64,000 nt of DNA. Source: an uncultured Streptococcus sp. (GTDB lineage Bacteria > Bacillota > Bacilli > Lactobacillales > Streptococcaceae). The notes under the pieces were generated by a model. The model made no database searches, was not told where the DNA came from, and saw nothing but the letters and a program-made list of their open reading frames with translations. The position numbers and the translations under genes were made by a program. The stretch's first letter is position 1, and each line of letters starts with the position of its first letter. The stretch lies in the NCBI RefSeq assembly GCF_905372115.1, contig NZ_CAJPNR010000005.1, positions 14,648 through 78,647 of the forward strand, given 5' to 3'. This document shows positions 24,114-32,808 of this stretch, in pieces.

Positions 24114-24800
24114 ATGAAAAAATTTATATTGTTTGCAGTCTGCTTGTTTAGTCTGATGACACTTAGCGCCTGTATGTTTGTCCCTCTTTTCAGACGAAGT
24201 GGCAATACTTCGTCGTCATCTAGCTCTAGCTACTCAAGAAAACAGAGCTCATCTTCGAAAAAAGAATACTCTGATGACGACTATGACTATAGCTCATCTA
24301 GTTCGTCTTCTACAATTGAAGATGATCCATATACTCTCTTTAATGACTTTGGTCAATCTTTGGACGCCCTTACTGATATGCAAGATATTGATAAGTGGGA
24401 AGAATTTAAATCCATCAATCTCATTTATTTTGAAGAGGAGTCTGATAGGGTTGCTACTAAAAAGGATGAAGTACGTGCTAAGCTGGGGCAGCCAACTTCA
24501 GAGCTAAGTAGTGGAGGTGACCTGTGGAAGTCGGATAATTATACTATCCTTATTGCTTATGATGAAAATTCTGTTGTTATGAATAAGCTTATTACATTCA
24601 CTTCCTCTAAACAGGTGGAAAGTTTAAGCGGTATTTCCAAAGGAATGTCAGCCCAAGATGTTGTGAAAAAACTAGGGAAACCACGTGGTCTGGATGTGAC
24701 TGGTATGTTTACTCGCTTCGTTTGGGCGGACGAGGATGATAAGGACTATTACGTCTATTTTAAGGGCAACAAGGTTTATGACACTAAGGAACCTAATTAA
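24114..24800 (+). CDS. putative lipoprotein with SmpA/BLIP-like fold
   Basis: A 228-residue secreted protein. Signal peptide residues 1-19 end in the lipobox LSAC, so Cys20 should be lipidated. A Ser/Lys/Asp-rich spacer follows (about 30-65, long runs of Ser). The folded part has two related units with the motif VRAKLGQPTSELSSGGDLWK and VVKKLGKPRGLDVTGMFTRF, each followed by a beta strand, typical of the SmpA/OmlA/BLIP fold (KLGxP). It is probably exposed on the outer membrane face; the role is unknown. Confidence 0.7.
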   Translation: MKKFILFAVCLFSLMTLSACMFVPLFRRSGNTSSSSSSSYSRKQSSSSKKEYSDDDYDYSSSSSSSTIEDDPYTLFNDFGQSLDALTDMQDIDKWEEFKSINLIYFEEESDRVATKKDEVRAKLGQPTSELSSGGDLWKSDNYTILIAYDENSVVMNKLITFTSSKQVESLSGISKGMSAQDVVKKLGKPRGLDVTGMFTRFVWADEDDKDYYVYFKGNKVYDTKEPN

Positions 24801-24856
24801 AAAGACATCAGTTATATAGCCGATGTCATGAAATGAAAACAAATTATTTTAATTCG

Positions 24857-24892
24857 GAGATAAAGGTGAATAAAGGCCTTTATCTCTTTTTT
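24857..24892 (+). terminator. strong terminator
   Basis: GAGATAAAGG (24857-24866) pairs with CCTTTATCTC (24877-24886), followed by T6. A weaker dyad, GACATC with GATGTC, lies at 24803-24828. Confidence 0.9.
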
Positions 24893-24924
24893 AGTTTTAG
24901 TACTTTATTTGCTAAACAAAGCAA

Positions 24925-25881
24925 CTAGTCTTCTTTATATTTTTCGTAAAATTCCACCTTAATTCTAATAAAGGTCTCCAAGTCTCGCAGGAGCTGCAGG
25001 AGCATGGCGCGGGTTTCAAATTCCTGACGCGTCTTAGGGAGTGGCCTCTCACGAAAAACGGTCAAATAGTTGTCAATCTCGCCCAAGAGGTCTCGGGCGG
25101 GATTTTCTTGGCTCAGCTGCTTAGCGGTCTGGGAGAAGAGGCGGGCTAAAATTAAGCTTTCGCTGGCTGCTAGATAGCAGTTATTGATATTGCTGGCCAT
25201 GTCTTGCAGGATACGGTTTTGGGTCTGCCGCATTTCGAAATAGTGGATATGGTAGTTGGTCTGGTGAAAGAGGTGGTTGGAGTGATCCAGATAGACCAGC
25301 TGCAAGGCCTGCTGCAAAATCTTGTCCAGCTCCTTGATCAGAGCTGCATCATTTCGGCCGTCTCCAGATTTTAAGAAATATTCAAAGCGCAGAAGAATCT
25401 TTTTCAGTTGTTCCTCCACTTGCTCGTGGTAGCTGTCAATCTCTTGCTGACGCGAGGGCATATAGAGATTGGCTAGGAGGGCAAAGCCAGTTCCAATAAG
25501 AAATAGAGCTAGCTCATTGCCAAGCAGAGACCAGAAGGTGGATTTTTCTAAGAGCAGATGGGTGACCAGGACGGTGCTGGGTGTGATGCCGATTTCCCAG
25601 CCAAGCCGAAAGGCCAGAGGCACATAGATCGCGATATAGATGGCCAATGCTCCGAGATGAAAACCTAGAAAGTGAAAGGCTAGGCTTCCGATAGCCAGAG
25701 CCAGCAGGGTAGATAAAAAGCGATTGCCAGCTAGCTTTGCAGTGCTGCGGCGGGTATTGGTCACGCTGAGGATGGCAATAATTCCGGCTGAAGTTGAGTA
25801 GGCCAGACCTAAAAAGTCAGCCAGCCAAGCAGCTAGACAGGTAGCTAGTACTAGCTTGATGGTGCGTTGGAGGAGAGACAT
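24925..25881 (-). CDS. aromatic acid exporter family protein (FUSC/DUF939)
   Basis: A 318-residue membrane protein. The N-terminal half has about five to six helices (TIKLVLATCLAAWLADFLGL; LSTLLALAIGSLAFHFLGF; ELALFLIGTGFALLANLYM) of the ArAE_1/DUF939 type; the C-terminal half (about 140-318) is cytoplasmic and helical. Related FUSC proteins export aromatic acids; the substrate here is unproven. It is single-gene, leftward, divergent from rlmB. Confidence 0.8.
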   Translation of the reverse strand: MSLLQRTIKLVLATCLAAWLADFLGLAYSTSAGIIAILSVTNTRRSTAKLAGNRFLSTLLALAIGSLAFHFLGFHLGALAIYIAIYVPLAFRLGWEIGITPSTVLVTHLLLEKSTFWSLLGNELALFLIGTGFALLANLYMPSRQQEIDSYHEQVEEQLKKILLRFEYFLKSGDGRNDAALIKELDKILQQALQLVYLDHSNHLFHQTNYHIHYFEMRQTQNRILQDMASNINNCYLAASESLILARLFSQTAKQLSQENPARDLLGEIDNYLTVFRERPLPKTRQEFETRAMLLQLLRDLETFIRIKVEFYEKYKED

Positions 25882-26018
25882 GAGTAAGAGTTTCCTTTTT
25901 TAGACTTCTTTCTATTATAGCATGACTGGCGGGGAATCTTGGAAGCTGCTGATTGCTTTTTATCAGAGCAGAATTCTGTCTCGCCCGAGTAAATCCTGCC
26001 GCCATTTTTTCGCCTTTG

Positions 26019-26027
26019 TGTTATACT
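26019..26027 (+). promoter_or_regulatory. extended -10 promoter placing rlmB as leaderless
   Basis: TGTTATACT is an extended -10. Its predicted start point, about seven bases on, coincides with the A of the rlmB ATG at 26034. No ribosome site is seen upstream of that ATG. Confidence 0.55.
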
Positions 26028-26033
26028 AGTCCT

Positions 26034-26762
26034 ATGGAAAAAAACGATATTGTCTACGGTGTGCATGCGGTGACAGAGGCTCTCGCAGCTAACACTGGAA
26101 ATAAACTCTACATTCAAGACGACCTGCGTGGTAAAAAGGTCGACAAAATCAAAGATTTAGCAGCGGAAAAAAAGGTCTCCATCTCCTGGACACCTAAGAA
26201 AACCTTGCAGGAGATGACTGACGGAGCTGTTCACCAGGGCTTTGTTCTGCGAGTGGCGGAGTTCGCCTATACTGACTTTGAAGCGCTTTTGAAAAAAGCA
26301 GAGCAGGAAGACAATCCGCTTTTATTGATTTTGGATGGACTAACTGACCCCCATAATCTAGGCTCTATCTTGAGGACGGCTGACGCGACCAATGTGGCTG
26401 GAGTTATCATTCCCAAGCACCGGGCAGTCGGTGTGACACCAGTCGTAGCCAAGACCTCAACGGGTGCCATTGAGCATATTCCCATTGCCCGTGTGACCAA
26501 TCTTAGCCAGACTCTGGACAAGCTCAAGGAAGCTGGTTTCTGGATTTTCGGGACGGATATGCAGGGGACGCCTTCTCATAAGTGGAATACAGCAGGCAAG
26601 CTAGCCCTTATCATCGGTAACGAAGGTAAGGGGATTTCAAGCAATATTAAAAAGCAAGTGGACGAGATGATTTCCATTCCTATGAATGGCCATGTCCAAA
26701 GCCTTAACGCTAGCGTGGCAGCGGCGATTCTCATGTATGAAGTCTTTCGCAATCGCCTATGA
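26034..26762 (+). CDS. rlmB: 23S rRNA (guanosine-2'-O-)-methyltransferase RlmB
   Basis: A 242-residue SpoU (SPOUT) enzyme that 2'-O-methylates G2251 of 23S rRNA. An N-terminal L30e-like substrate-binding domain (DIVYGVHAVTEALAANTGNK) precedes the knotted catalytic domain with the three motifs LDGLTDPHNLGSILRTAD, IIGNEGKGIS and IPMNGHVQSLNASVAAAI. The open frame extends to 25953, but the homologous N terminus begins MEKNDIVYG at 26034. Its stop overlaps the next start by four bases (ATGA), so it is translationally coupled to rae1. Confidence 0.94.
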   Translation: MEKNDIVYGVHAVTEALAANTGNKLYIQDDLRGKKVDKIKDLAAEKKVSISWTPKKTLQEMTDGAVHQGFVLRVAEFAYTDFEALLKKAEQEDNPLLLILDGLTDPHNLGSILRTADATNVAGVIIPKHRAVGVTPVVAKTSTGAIEHIPIARVTNLSQTLDKLKEAGFWIFGTDMQGTPSHKWNTAGKLALIIGNEGKGISSNIKKQVDEMISIPMNGHVQSLNASVAAAILMYEVFRNRL

Positions 26763-27280
26763 AAAGAAAAATCTTACTGGTGGACGGCTACAATATGACG
26801 GCCTTTTGGCGGGAGACTCGTCCTTACTTTAACCGCGGAGAGCTAGATGCTGCGCGAACGATTCTGCTTCAGAAACTCAGCAATTATGCTAGCTTTGAAG
26901 GACTGGAAGTTATCTGTGTCTTTGATGCCCAGTATATGCCGGGAGTTCGGCAGACCTACGAGGAGTTTAATGTGACGGTCGTTTTCACTGAAGAGGAGGA
27001 AACGGCAGATGACTATATCGAGCGCTTGGCAGCTGAGCTCAATACACCCAAAAATCAGGTGTCGGTTGCGACCAGCGATCTCAATGAGCAGTGGACTGTC
27101 TTTGCCCAAGGGGCTTTGAGAGTGTCCGCTAGAGAGCTAGAGAAGCGAGTGGCTATTACCAAATCAGACCTCAATAAGCTGAGCGGACAAATTAACCTGC
27201 AAAGACCGCCCTTGCGACCGATGGACAGCCAATCTTTGCGCGATTTACAAAAACTGATGGAGAAAAAAGATGACCTTTAA
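26759..27280 (+). CDS. rae1: NYN domain protein, Rae1/YacP endoribonuclease
   Basis: A 173-residue PIN-like NYN nuclease of the YacP/Rae1 type. Acidic active-site residues are in LLVDGYNMTAFW, VICVFDAQYMPG and EETADDYIERLA, with VATSDLNEQWTVFAQGALRV. In Bacillus Rae1 cuts mRNA in the ribosomal A site. Its start overlaps rlmB and its end overlaps the DegV gene by 11 bases, so the three form a tight operon, as in many Firmicutes. Confidence 0.85.
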   Translation: MKRKILLVDGYNMTAFWRETRPYFNRGELDAARTILLQKLSNYASFEGLEVICVFDAQYMPGVRQTYEEFNVTVVFTEEEETADDYIERLAAELNTPKNQVSVATSDLNEQWTVFAQGALRVSARELEKRVAITKSDLNKLSGQINLQRPPLRPMDSQSLRDLQKLMEKKDDL

Positions 27281-28133
27281 GATTTTAACTGATTCAACAG
27301 CAGACCTGCCAGAAAACTGGACCCAGGAAAATGATGTGCAGGTCCTAGGCCTGACCATTCAGCTAGATGGACAAACCTATGAGACAGTTGGTGCAGGCAA
27401 GCTGACCAGCCAAGAACTTCTGGATAAGATGGAGTCCGGCAGCAAGCCAACCACCAGCCAGATCAATGTCGGCCAGTTTGAAGATGTCTTTCGAAGCTAT
27501 GCCAAGGAAGAGACACCAGTTCTCTATGTAGCCTTTGCTTCGGCTCTATCAGGTACTTATCAGAGTGCTGTCATGGCACGGGAGATAGTCTTAGAAGATT
27601 TTCCAGATGCACTGATTCGTATCATTGATACCAAGGCGGCTTCTATGGGTGAAGGACTTTTAGTCATGAAGGCAGCAGAAGCTAGAGCTGCAGGCCAGAC
27701 TTTGGCGCAGACAGCAGACTTGATTGAGAGCTTGGTGCCTAAGGTTAAGACTTATTTTCTGGTTGATGACCTCAATCACCTCATGCGGGGCGGTCGGATT
27801 TCCAAAACTGCTGCGCTTATGGGGAGCTTGGTCAATATCAAGCCGATTATCGCTGTCAAGGGAGATGGAACTCTGGACTCGGTCGCTAAAGTTCGCGGCA
27901 AGAAAAAGGCACAGGCTGAAGTTGTCCGCATGACTCTGGAAGGAGTTGCTGATCCGCGAGTGGTCATCGCCTATGCAGGTGTCAAAGAGGTTGCTGAGAG
28001 TTTAAAAGCTCAGCTGCTGGAAAGCGACCAAGTAGAGGAAGTTCTCCTCATGCCTCTGGGGCCTGTCATTTCTACCCATACTGGTCCTGGAACTTTGGGA
28101 CTCTTTAGTATCGCCCAAGACATTCAAGACTAA
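27270..28133 (+). CDS. DegV family fatty-acid-binding protein
   Basis: A 287-residue DegV/FakB fold protein. The lipid-binding signature is DSTADLPENW at the N terminus, with the conserved FASALSGTYQSAVMA, DTKAASMGEGLL and C-terminal ISTHTGPGTLGLF. FakB proteins present fatty acids to the kinase FakA for phospholipid synthesis. Which acid is bound cannot be told. It is the last gene of the rlmB operon. Confidence 0.88.
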   Translation: MTFKILTDSTADLPENWTQENDVQVLGLTIQLDGQTYETVGAGKLTSQELLDKMESGSKPTTSQINVGQFEDVFRSYAKEETPVLYVAFASALSGTYQSAVMAREIVLEDFPDALIRIIDTKAASMGEGLLVMKAAEARAAGQTLAQTADLIESLVPKVKTYFLVDDLNHLMRGGRISKTAALMGSLVNIKPIIAVKGDGTLDSVAKVRGKKKAQAEVVRMTLEGVADPRVVIAYAGVKEVAESLKAQLLESDQVEEVLLMPLGPVISTHTGPGTLGLFSIAQDIQD

Positions 28134-28177
28134 GAAAACATGAAATCGCTATTTCATAAATAATTGCTTCAAATCTA

Positions 28178-28206
28178 TTGCTTTTGCCTACTATTTTTGA
28201 TATGAT
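28178..28206 (+). promoter_or_regulatory. rplM-rpsI promoter
   Basis: TTGCTT at 28178-28183, a 17-base spacer and TATGAT at 28201-28206 with an extended TGA before it. Confidence 0.75.
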
Positions 28207-28212
28207 AGTAGG

Positions 28213-28300
28213 CGGTATTGTTTACCCCATTTGTAAGGCCCCGGAACCTTTCAAATAACTCGCGGACCGGAACATCCGCCCTGTAAACAAAAACGATATT
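28213..28300 (+). ncRNA. L13 leader (rplM autoregulatory RNA)
   Basis: The structured leader closes with TGTTTAC (28219-28225) against GTAAACA (28283-28289) and contains the hairpin GCGGA...TCCGC (28262-28279) and GGCCCCGGAACC. This layout, directly before rplM, matches the Firmicute L13 leader, where ribosomal protein L13 is thought to bind its own mRNA. The pairing is seen; binding is family knowledge. Confidence 0.7.
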
Positions 28301-28313
28301 CATAGGAGAAATC

Positions 28314-28760
28314 ATGAACAAAACAACATACATGGCTAAGCCAGGTGAAGTTGAACGCAAATGGTATGTAGTGGACGCTACTGATGTCCCTCTTGGACGC
28401 CTTTCTGCTGTTGTAGCAAGCGTACTTCGCGGAAAAAACAAACCAACCTTTACACCACACACTGATACAGGTGACTTCGTAATCGTTATCAACGCTGAAA
28501 AAGTAAAATTGACTGGTAAAAAAGCGACTGATAAGATCTACTACACTCACTCTATGTACCCAGGTGGATTGAAACAAATCTCAGCAGGTGAGCTTCGCTC
28601 TAAGAATGCTGTTCGTTTGATCGAAAAATCTGTTAAAGGTATGCTTCCGCACAATACTCTTGGCCGCGCTCAAGGTATGAAGCTGAAAGTATTTGTAGGC
28701 GCTGAGCACACTCACGCTGCACAACAACCAGAAGTTCTTGATATTTCAGGACTTATCTAA
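28314..28760 (+). CDS. rplM: 50S ribosomal protein L13
   Basis: A 148-residue, full-length L13, an early assembly protein of the large subunit that binds 23S rRNA. The conserved RKWYVVDATDVPLGRLSAVV, DFVIVINAEKV and VKGMLPHNTLGR segments are present. AGGAG seven bases upstream sets the start. It is followed by rpsI after 19 bases; the pair is a standard operon. It lies behind a structured leader. Confidence 0.98.
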   Translation: MNKTTYMAKPGEVERKWYVVDATDVPLGRLSAVVASVLRGKNKPTFTPHTDTGDFVIVINAEKVKLTGKKATDKIYYTHSMYPGGLKQISAGELRSKNAVRLIEKSVKGMLPHNTLGRAQGMKLKVFVGAEHTHAAQQPEVLDISGLI

Positions 28761-28779
28761 GGAAAGGAACAAATAAGCT

Positions 28780-29172
28780 ATGTCACAAGCACAATATGCA
28801 GGTACTGGACGTCGTAAAAACGCTGTTGCACGCGTTCGCCTTGTTCCAGGAACTGGTAAAATCACTGTAAACAAAAAAGATGTTGAAGAATACATCCCAC
28901 ACGCTGACCTTCGTTTGGTTATCAACCAACCATTCGCAGTTACTTCAACTGTTGGTCAATACGACGTTTTCGTAAACGTTGATGGTGGTGGCTACGCTGG
29001 TCAATCAGGCGCTATCCGTCACGGTATCGCTCGTGCCCTTCTTCAAGTAGACCCAGACTTCCGCGATTCATTGAAACGCGCAGGCCTTCTTACTCGTGAT
29101 GCCCGTATGGTAGAACGTAAGAAACCAGGTCTTAAGAAAGCTCGTAAAGCGTCACAATTTAGTAAACGTTAA
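28780..29172 (+). CDS. rpsI: 30S ribosomal protein S9
   Basis: A 130-residue, full-length S9, whose basic C-terminal tail (KKPGLKKARKASQFSKR) reaches the P-site tRNA on the small subunit. TGRRKNAVARVRLVPGTGKI and GGGYAGQSGAIRHGIARAL are conserved. The last about 50 bases plus the terminator recur at 33909-34011. The 3' end of rpsI is a known insertion site for streptococcal integrative elements, which fits the accessory genes that follow. Confidence 0.98.
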   Translation: MSQAQYAGTGRRKNAVARVRLVPGTGKITVNKKDVEEYIPHADLRLVINQPFAVTSTVGQYDVFVNVDGGGYAGQSGAIRHGIARALLQVDPDFRDSLKRAGLLTRDARMVERKKPGLKKARKASQFSKR

Positions 29173-29224
29173 TTCGAGAGAATTACAATACATACAAAGA
29201 GCACCTTTCGGGGTGTTCTTTTTT
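29122..29224 (+). repeat. direct repeat, left copy (rpsI tail plus terminator)
   Basis: These 103 bases, from within the rpsI 3' end through its terminator, match 33909-34011 with three mismatches (at 29129, 29152 and 29178). The pair brackets the malolactic module, 4787 bases apart. Confidence 0.95.
29197..29224 (+). terminator. rpsI terminator
   Basis: AGAGCACC pairs with GGTGTTCT around TTTCGG, followed by T6. Confidence 0.9.
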
Positions 29225-29340
29225 ATCGACACTTTGTAGATTTATAATTGGGAATCTCGTTGAATGGTATCAGGTAAATGAAAAGATTCGTTGATAATAT
29301 CCTATTTCTTCGTACTTTAGTCTAATACCTATAATGTAAA

Positions 29341-29376
29341 AAACTCTAGCTATCAGGTAGTTGATAGTTAGAGTTT
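29341..29376. terminator. terminator of the LysR gene
   Basis: A 15-bp stem with one G-T pair (29341-29355 with 29362-29376), followed by T6 rightwards and by A/T runs leftwards. It lies just past the minus-strand stop of the LysR gene. Confidence 0.8.
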
Positions 29377-29379
29377 TTT

Positions 29380-30258
29380 CTATTCATATGATTTAATTAG
29401 ATTAAATAAGTCCTCTACTTCTGATGACGGTGTAGCTGATTTGAGATAAGCGTAATAAACTGTAAATGTTATCTGGTCCTCCGGTATTAGAGGGATTTTT
29501 ATTAAATCATCATCTTCATCAGAAAGTGCGATATCAGCCAGTAAACTTACGCCAATCCCTTTCTTTAAAAGTTCTTTAATAATGATAATGTCGTCACTCT
29601 TAAAGAATATTTCTGCCTTGTTTTGATACTTTTGATTAAGTAGTTCAAAAGCTTTCAGGTGAACAAAGTGTTCGTCTAATAGTATAAAGGATTGATCTAC
29701 TAATTCTTCAAAAGTGAGGGAAGGAGCAGTAGCAAGAGGATGGTTCTTAGATAAAACGACATAAAGTTCTTTATGAAAGAGTTCATGCGTCTCTATTGAA
29801 GGATGATTGAGTGGTTCAATCAATCCGAGTAAGCTCGCATCTAGTTCTCCCTTAAGGAGAAGGTTTAATAATTCTACGGATCCACCACGAATAGGACGTA
29901 CCTTTTTTAAAAAATCAAATTCAGTTTCTTTATGTAAGACAGAGAAAAGATACTGAATGATAATAGGAGGGAATCCTACAGTAGAGCAATGCGCCAAAGA
30001 GCGATTAATTTCTTTGCGAGTAGAAATGACCTCAGGTAAAATCAGTTCTGTATGCTTCAGAAGGATTTGTCCTTGATTAGTTAATTTAAAGGAGCGATGT
30101 GAAGGATCATGGTGAATCAATTTGCAATTAAAAGATTCCTCTAAGCGCTTGATGGCATAAGAAATAGATGGTTGGCTGACTTTATGTTGTTTTGCCACTT
30201 CCGTATAGGATTGAAGCTGGCAGAGGTCATAAAAATATTGTAGATCTTTTAAATTCAT
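29380..30258 (-). CDS. mleR: LysR family regulator, probable MleR
   Basis: A 292-residue LysR regulator. The N-terminal winged helix is MNLKDLQYFYDLCQLQSYTE, with the recognition helix in HKVSQPSISYAIKRLEESF; the remainder is the periplasmic-binding-like effector domain (IRGGSVELLNLLLKGELDAS). It is divergent from mleS and mleP (with one small gene between), the usual place of MleR, which activates malolactic genes with L-malate. The name is inferred from context and general similarity. Confidence 0.8.
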   Translation of the reverse strand: MNLKDLQYFYDLCQLQSYTEVAKQHKVSQPSISYAIKRLEESFNCKLIHHDPSHRSFKLTNQGQILLKHTELILPEVISTRKEINRSLAHCSTVGFPPIIIQYLFSVLHKETEFDFLKKVRPIRGGSVELLNLLLKGELDASLLGLIEPLNHPSIETHELFHKELYVVLSKNHPLATAPSLTFEELVDQSFILLDEHFVHLKAFELLNQKYQNKAEIFFKSDDIIIIKELLKKGIGVSLLADIALSDEDDDLIKIPLIPEDQITFTVYYAYLKSATPSSEVEDLFNLIKSYE

Positions 30259-30385
30259 ATGGGCTCACTTTCAATAGTTGGAGAAGGAAAATAAGTGGAA
30301 ATCACCAGATAAATAATTTTTATCCGTATCCTACAATTTGACTATACGAGTATTCGCTGGTTAAAATGTAAGTGAGTCAGGGATA

Positions 30386-30736
30386 TCAAAGATTATCTAA
30401 GATACTTTCAAAAATGACCAAGATCTTTTCTCGTTTATCAATAGGGAGCTGTTTAATCTTCATGTTGATTCTTTTGAGTGAAAGATTGTCGGTCTTATCA
30501 GAGGTTGATTCAAGGCTATCAAAATTGAAAAATTCCTCTGGGGTCATCTCTAGGGCGACAATCACTTTTTCAAGACTGTGAATGGTCAGATTCACATTTT
30601 GGTTTTCTAGTTGATTGATATACTTAAGCCCAAGTCCTGCTTGTTCCGAAAGTTCTTCCTGGCTCATTTTTTTCTGTGTTCGAAAATATTTCACTTTTTG
30701 GGAAATATATTGTTGTAAATAGTTTTTATTCGTCAT
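30386..30736 (-). CDS. XRE family helix-turn-helix regulator
   Basis: A 116-residue protein with an N-terminal Cro/C1 helix-turn-helix (VKYFRTQKKMSQEELSEQAG, LGLKYINQLENQNVNLTIHS) and a C-terminal helical part (LSLKRINMKIKQLPIDKREK) like those of SinR-type dimerising regulators. A TTG at 30751 is also in frame. TATTCT lies six bases before the ATG at 30736 with no ribosome site, so the message may be leaderless. The target is unknown; it lies between mleR and mleS and may be cargo of the same insertion. Confidence 0.75.
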   Translation of the reverse strand: MTNKNYLQQYISQKVKYFRTQKKMSQEELSEQAGLGLKYINQLENQNVNLTIHSLEKVIVALEMTPEEFFNFDSLESTSDKTDNLSLKRINMKIKQLPIDKREKILVIFESILDNL

Positions 30737-30751
30737 ATAAATAGAATACAA

Positions 30752-31106
30752 GTTTTGTATGACAAAAAAACACCTTAAAAAATACGAAGTATTGTATAAA
30801 AAACTTAAATAATATTTATCTATTGTAATTTGCCTTATAAATTTATATTCTAGTATGGCTTTATTTGTTCGATGGTAAAGAGCGATTACCGAAAATCTTA
30901 TGAGTATAGAAATTTATAACATAAAGAGGTTAAAGAATCACAAAATGGTGCTTTGAGTAATAATCTACAGAATAAAGAGTTTTCAATAACGCTTTACTTC
31001 TAGACTCATTATAACATATACACTAACGATTGTATTTTTTAAATAACAAAGTTCGCCTAAAAATACATATTAAGTGGTATAATATTATCAAAAAGGAGGT
31101 TGCACT
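30752..31106. promoter_or_regulatory. AT-rich divergent control region with mleS promoter
   Basis: A 355-base gene-free region. TGGTATAAT at 31075-31083 is an extended -10 for mleS, followed by a perfect AAGGAGGT at 31093-31100. Near the XRE gene are similar blocks TTGTATgACAAAA and TTGTATaAAAAA and the dyad AATACgaaGTATT, possible regulator sites. LysR sites would be expected here, but I cannot place them with confidence. Confidence 0.6.
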
Positions 31107-32732
31107 ATGACTGCACATGATATTTTAAACAACCCTTTCCTTAATAAAGGGACTGCCTTTACCTTAGAGGAACGGAAGGAACTAGGTCTTATTGGTTTAT
31201 TGCCACCTTATGTTCAAACCATTGAAGAACAAGCGACACAAACTTATGAGCAAATGCAAACAAAAGTAAATGATTTGGAAAAACGTCTTTTCCTAATGGA
31301 AATTTTTAATACCAACCGTACTCTCTTCTATTATCTCTTTTCTCATCATTTGGAAGAATTCAATCCAATTGTATATGACCCAACCATTGCAGATACCATT
31401 GAAGGCTACAGTGACCTCTTTGTAGATCCGCAATATGCGGGGTATCTTGATATTAATCATCCTGAAAATATTGAAGCCACTTTGAAAAATGCTGCTGGTG
31501 ATCGCGAGATTCGTCTCATTGTTGTAACAGATGCAGAAGGAATCCTTGGAATTGGAGACTGGGGAACAAATGGTGTCGATATTTCTGTTGGAAAATTGAT
31601 GGTCTATACGGGTGCTGCTGGAATCGATCCTTCTATGGTTCTTCCTTTAGTCATTGATGCAGGGACTAACCGTGAAGAACTTCGGAATAGTCCTAATTAC
31701 TTAGGAAATCGTCACGAACGGGTTCGCGGAGATCGTTACTATGACTTCATTGACCAATTCGTTCAAACAGCAGAACGTCTCTTTCCTAAACTCTACCTTC
31801 ACTGGGAAGACTTCGGCCGCTTGAATGCTGCCAATATTCTTGAAAAATACCGAAAACAAATTCCAACTTTTAATGATGATATTCAAGGTACAGGAATCGT
31901 TACCTTAGGTGGTATCTTTGGTTCACTGGATATTAGTGGTGAAAAATTAACAGATCAAGTTTATCTCTGCTATGGTGGGGGAACAGCTGGTGCAGGAATT
32001 GCCTCTCGTGTTCTTCGTGAAATGGTGAGTGAAGGTCTTTCTGAAGAAGAAGCTTATAAACGTTTCTTTATGGTTGATAAGCAAGGTCTTCTCTTTGATG
32101 ATATGGATGACCTAACTCCTGAACAAAAACCGTTTGCTAAGAAACGTGCTGACTTTAGTAACGCATACAAGTTGACTGACCTGCTTGAAGTAGTGAAGAC
32201 TGTGAAGCCAACCATTCTTGTAGGAACTTCGACTCAACCTAATACCTTCACTAAAGAAGTAGTAGAAGCTATGTGTGAAAACACAGAACGTCCAATGATC
32301 TTCCCCTTGTCAAATCCAACCAAATTGGCAGAAGCAAGTGCCAAAGATTTGATCGAATGGTCAGATGGCAAAGCTTTTGTTGCAACAGGAATTCCTGCTG
32401 ATACGGTTTCTTATAAAGGTGTCGACTATGTGATTGGTCAAGCCAATAATGCCTTGATTTACCCAGGTCTTGGTCTAGGTATGCTGGCTTCTGAAGCAAG
32501 TCTTTTAACTGATGAAATGATTGGAGCAGCGGCTCATTCATTGAGTGGTATTGTTAATCCAGGCCAACCAGGAGCTCCTGTCTTGCCACCATTCAAGTAT
32601 GTTGCAGATGTTTCTATTAAAGTAGCAGAAGCAGTTGCTAAAAAAGCGCAAGAGCAAGGTCTTGCACGCGCTAAGGAAACAGATATGGCCAAAGCCGTTC
32701 GTGATTTGAAGTGGTATCCAGAGTATAAATAA
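31107..32732 (+). CDS. mleS: malolactic enzyme
   Basis: A 541-residue enzyme of the malic enzyme family that decarboxylates L-malate to L-lactate with bound NAD and Mn. Seen: RTLFYYLFSHH, the malate/NAD segment VVTDAEGILGIGDWG, FNDDIQGTGIVTLGG with metal-binding acids, and the Rossmann loop CYGGGTAGAGIA; PLSNPTKLAEAS is also conserved. Length and these segments match lactic acid bacterial MleS more than plain malic enzyme. With MleP, malate entry and lactate exit raise pH and yield proton motive force, which helps acid survival in plaque. Confidence 0.92.
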   Translation: MTAHDILNNPFLNKGTAFTLEERKELGLIGLLPPYVQTIEEQATQTYEQMQTKVNDLEKRLFLMEIFNTNRTLFYYLFSHHLEEFNPIVYDPTIADTIEGYSDLFVDPQYAGYLDINHPENIEATLKNAAGDREIRLIVVTDAEGILGIGDWGTNGVDISVGKLMVYTGAAGIDPSMVLPLVIDAGTNREELRNSPNYLGNRHERVRGDRYYDFIDQFVQTAERLFPKLYLHWEDFGRLNAANILEKYRKQIPTFNDDIQGTGIVTLGGIFGSLDISGEKLTDQVYLCYGGGTAGAGIASRVLREMVSEGLSEEEAYKRFFMVDKQGLLFDDMDDLTPEQKPFAKKRADFSNAYKLTDLLEVVKTVKPTILVGTSTQPNTFTKEVVEAMCENTERPMIFPLSNPTKLAEASAKDLIEWSDGKAFVATGIPADTVSYKGVDYVIGQANNALIYPGLGLGMLASEASLLTDEMIGAAAHSLSGIVNPGQPGAPVLPPFKYVADVSIKVAEAVAKKAQEQGLARAKETDMAKAVRDLKWYPEYK

Positions 32733-32808
32733 TTCATTTCTGCTGCTATCCTTCTATACCGACAGATTTATATAGGCTGTGGACTTAAGAAATTTAGAAA
32801 GGATACCT

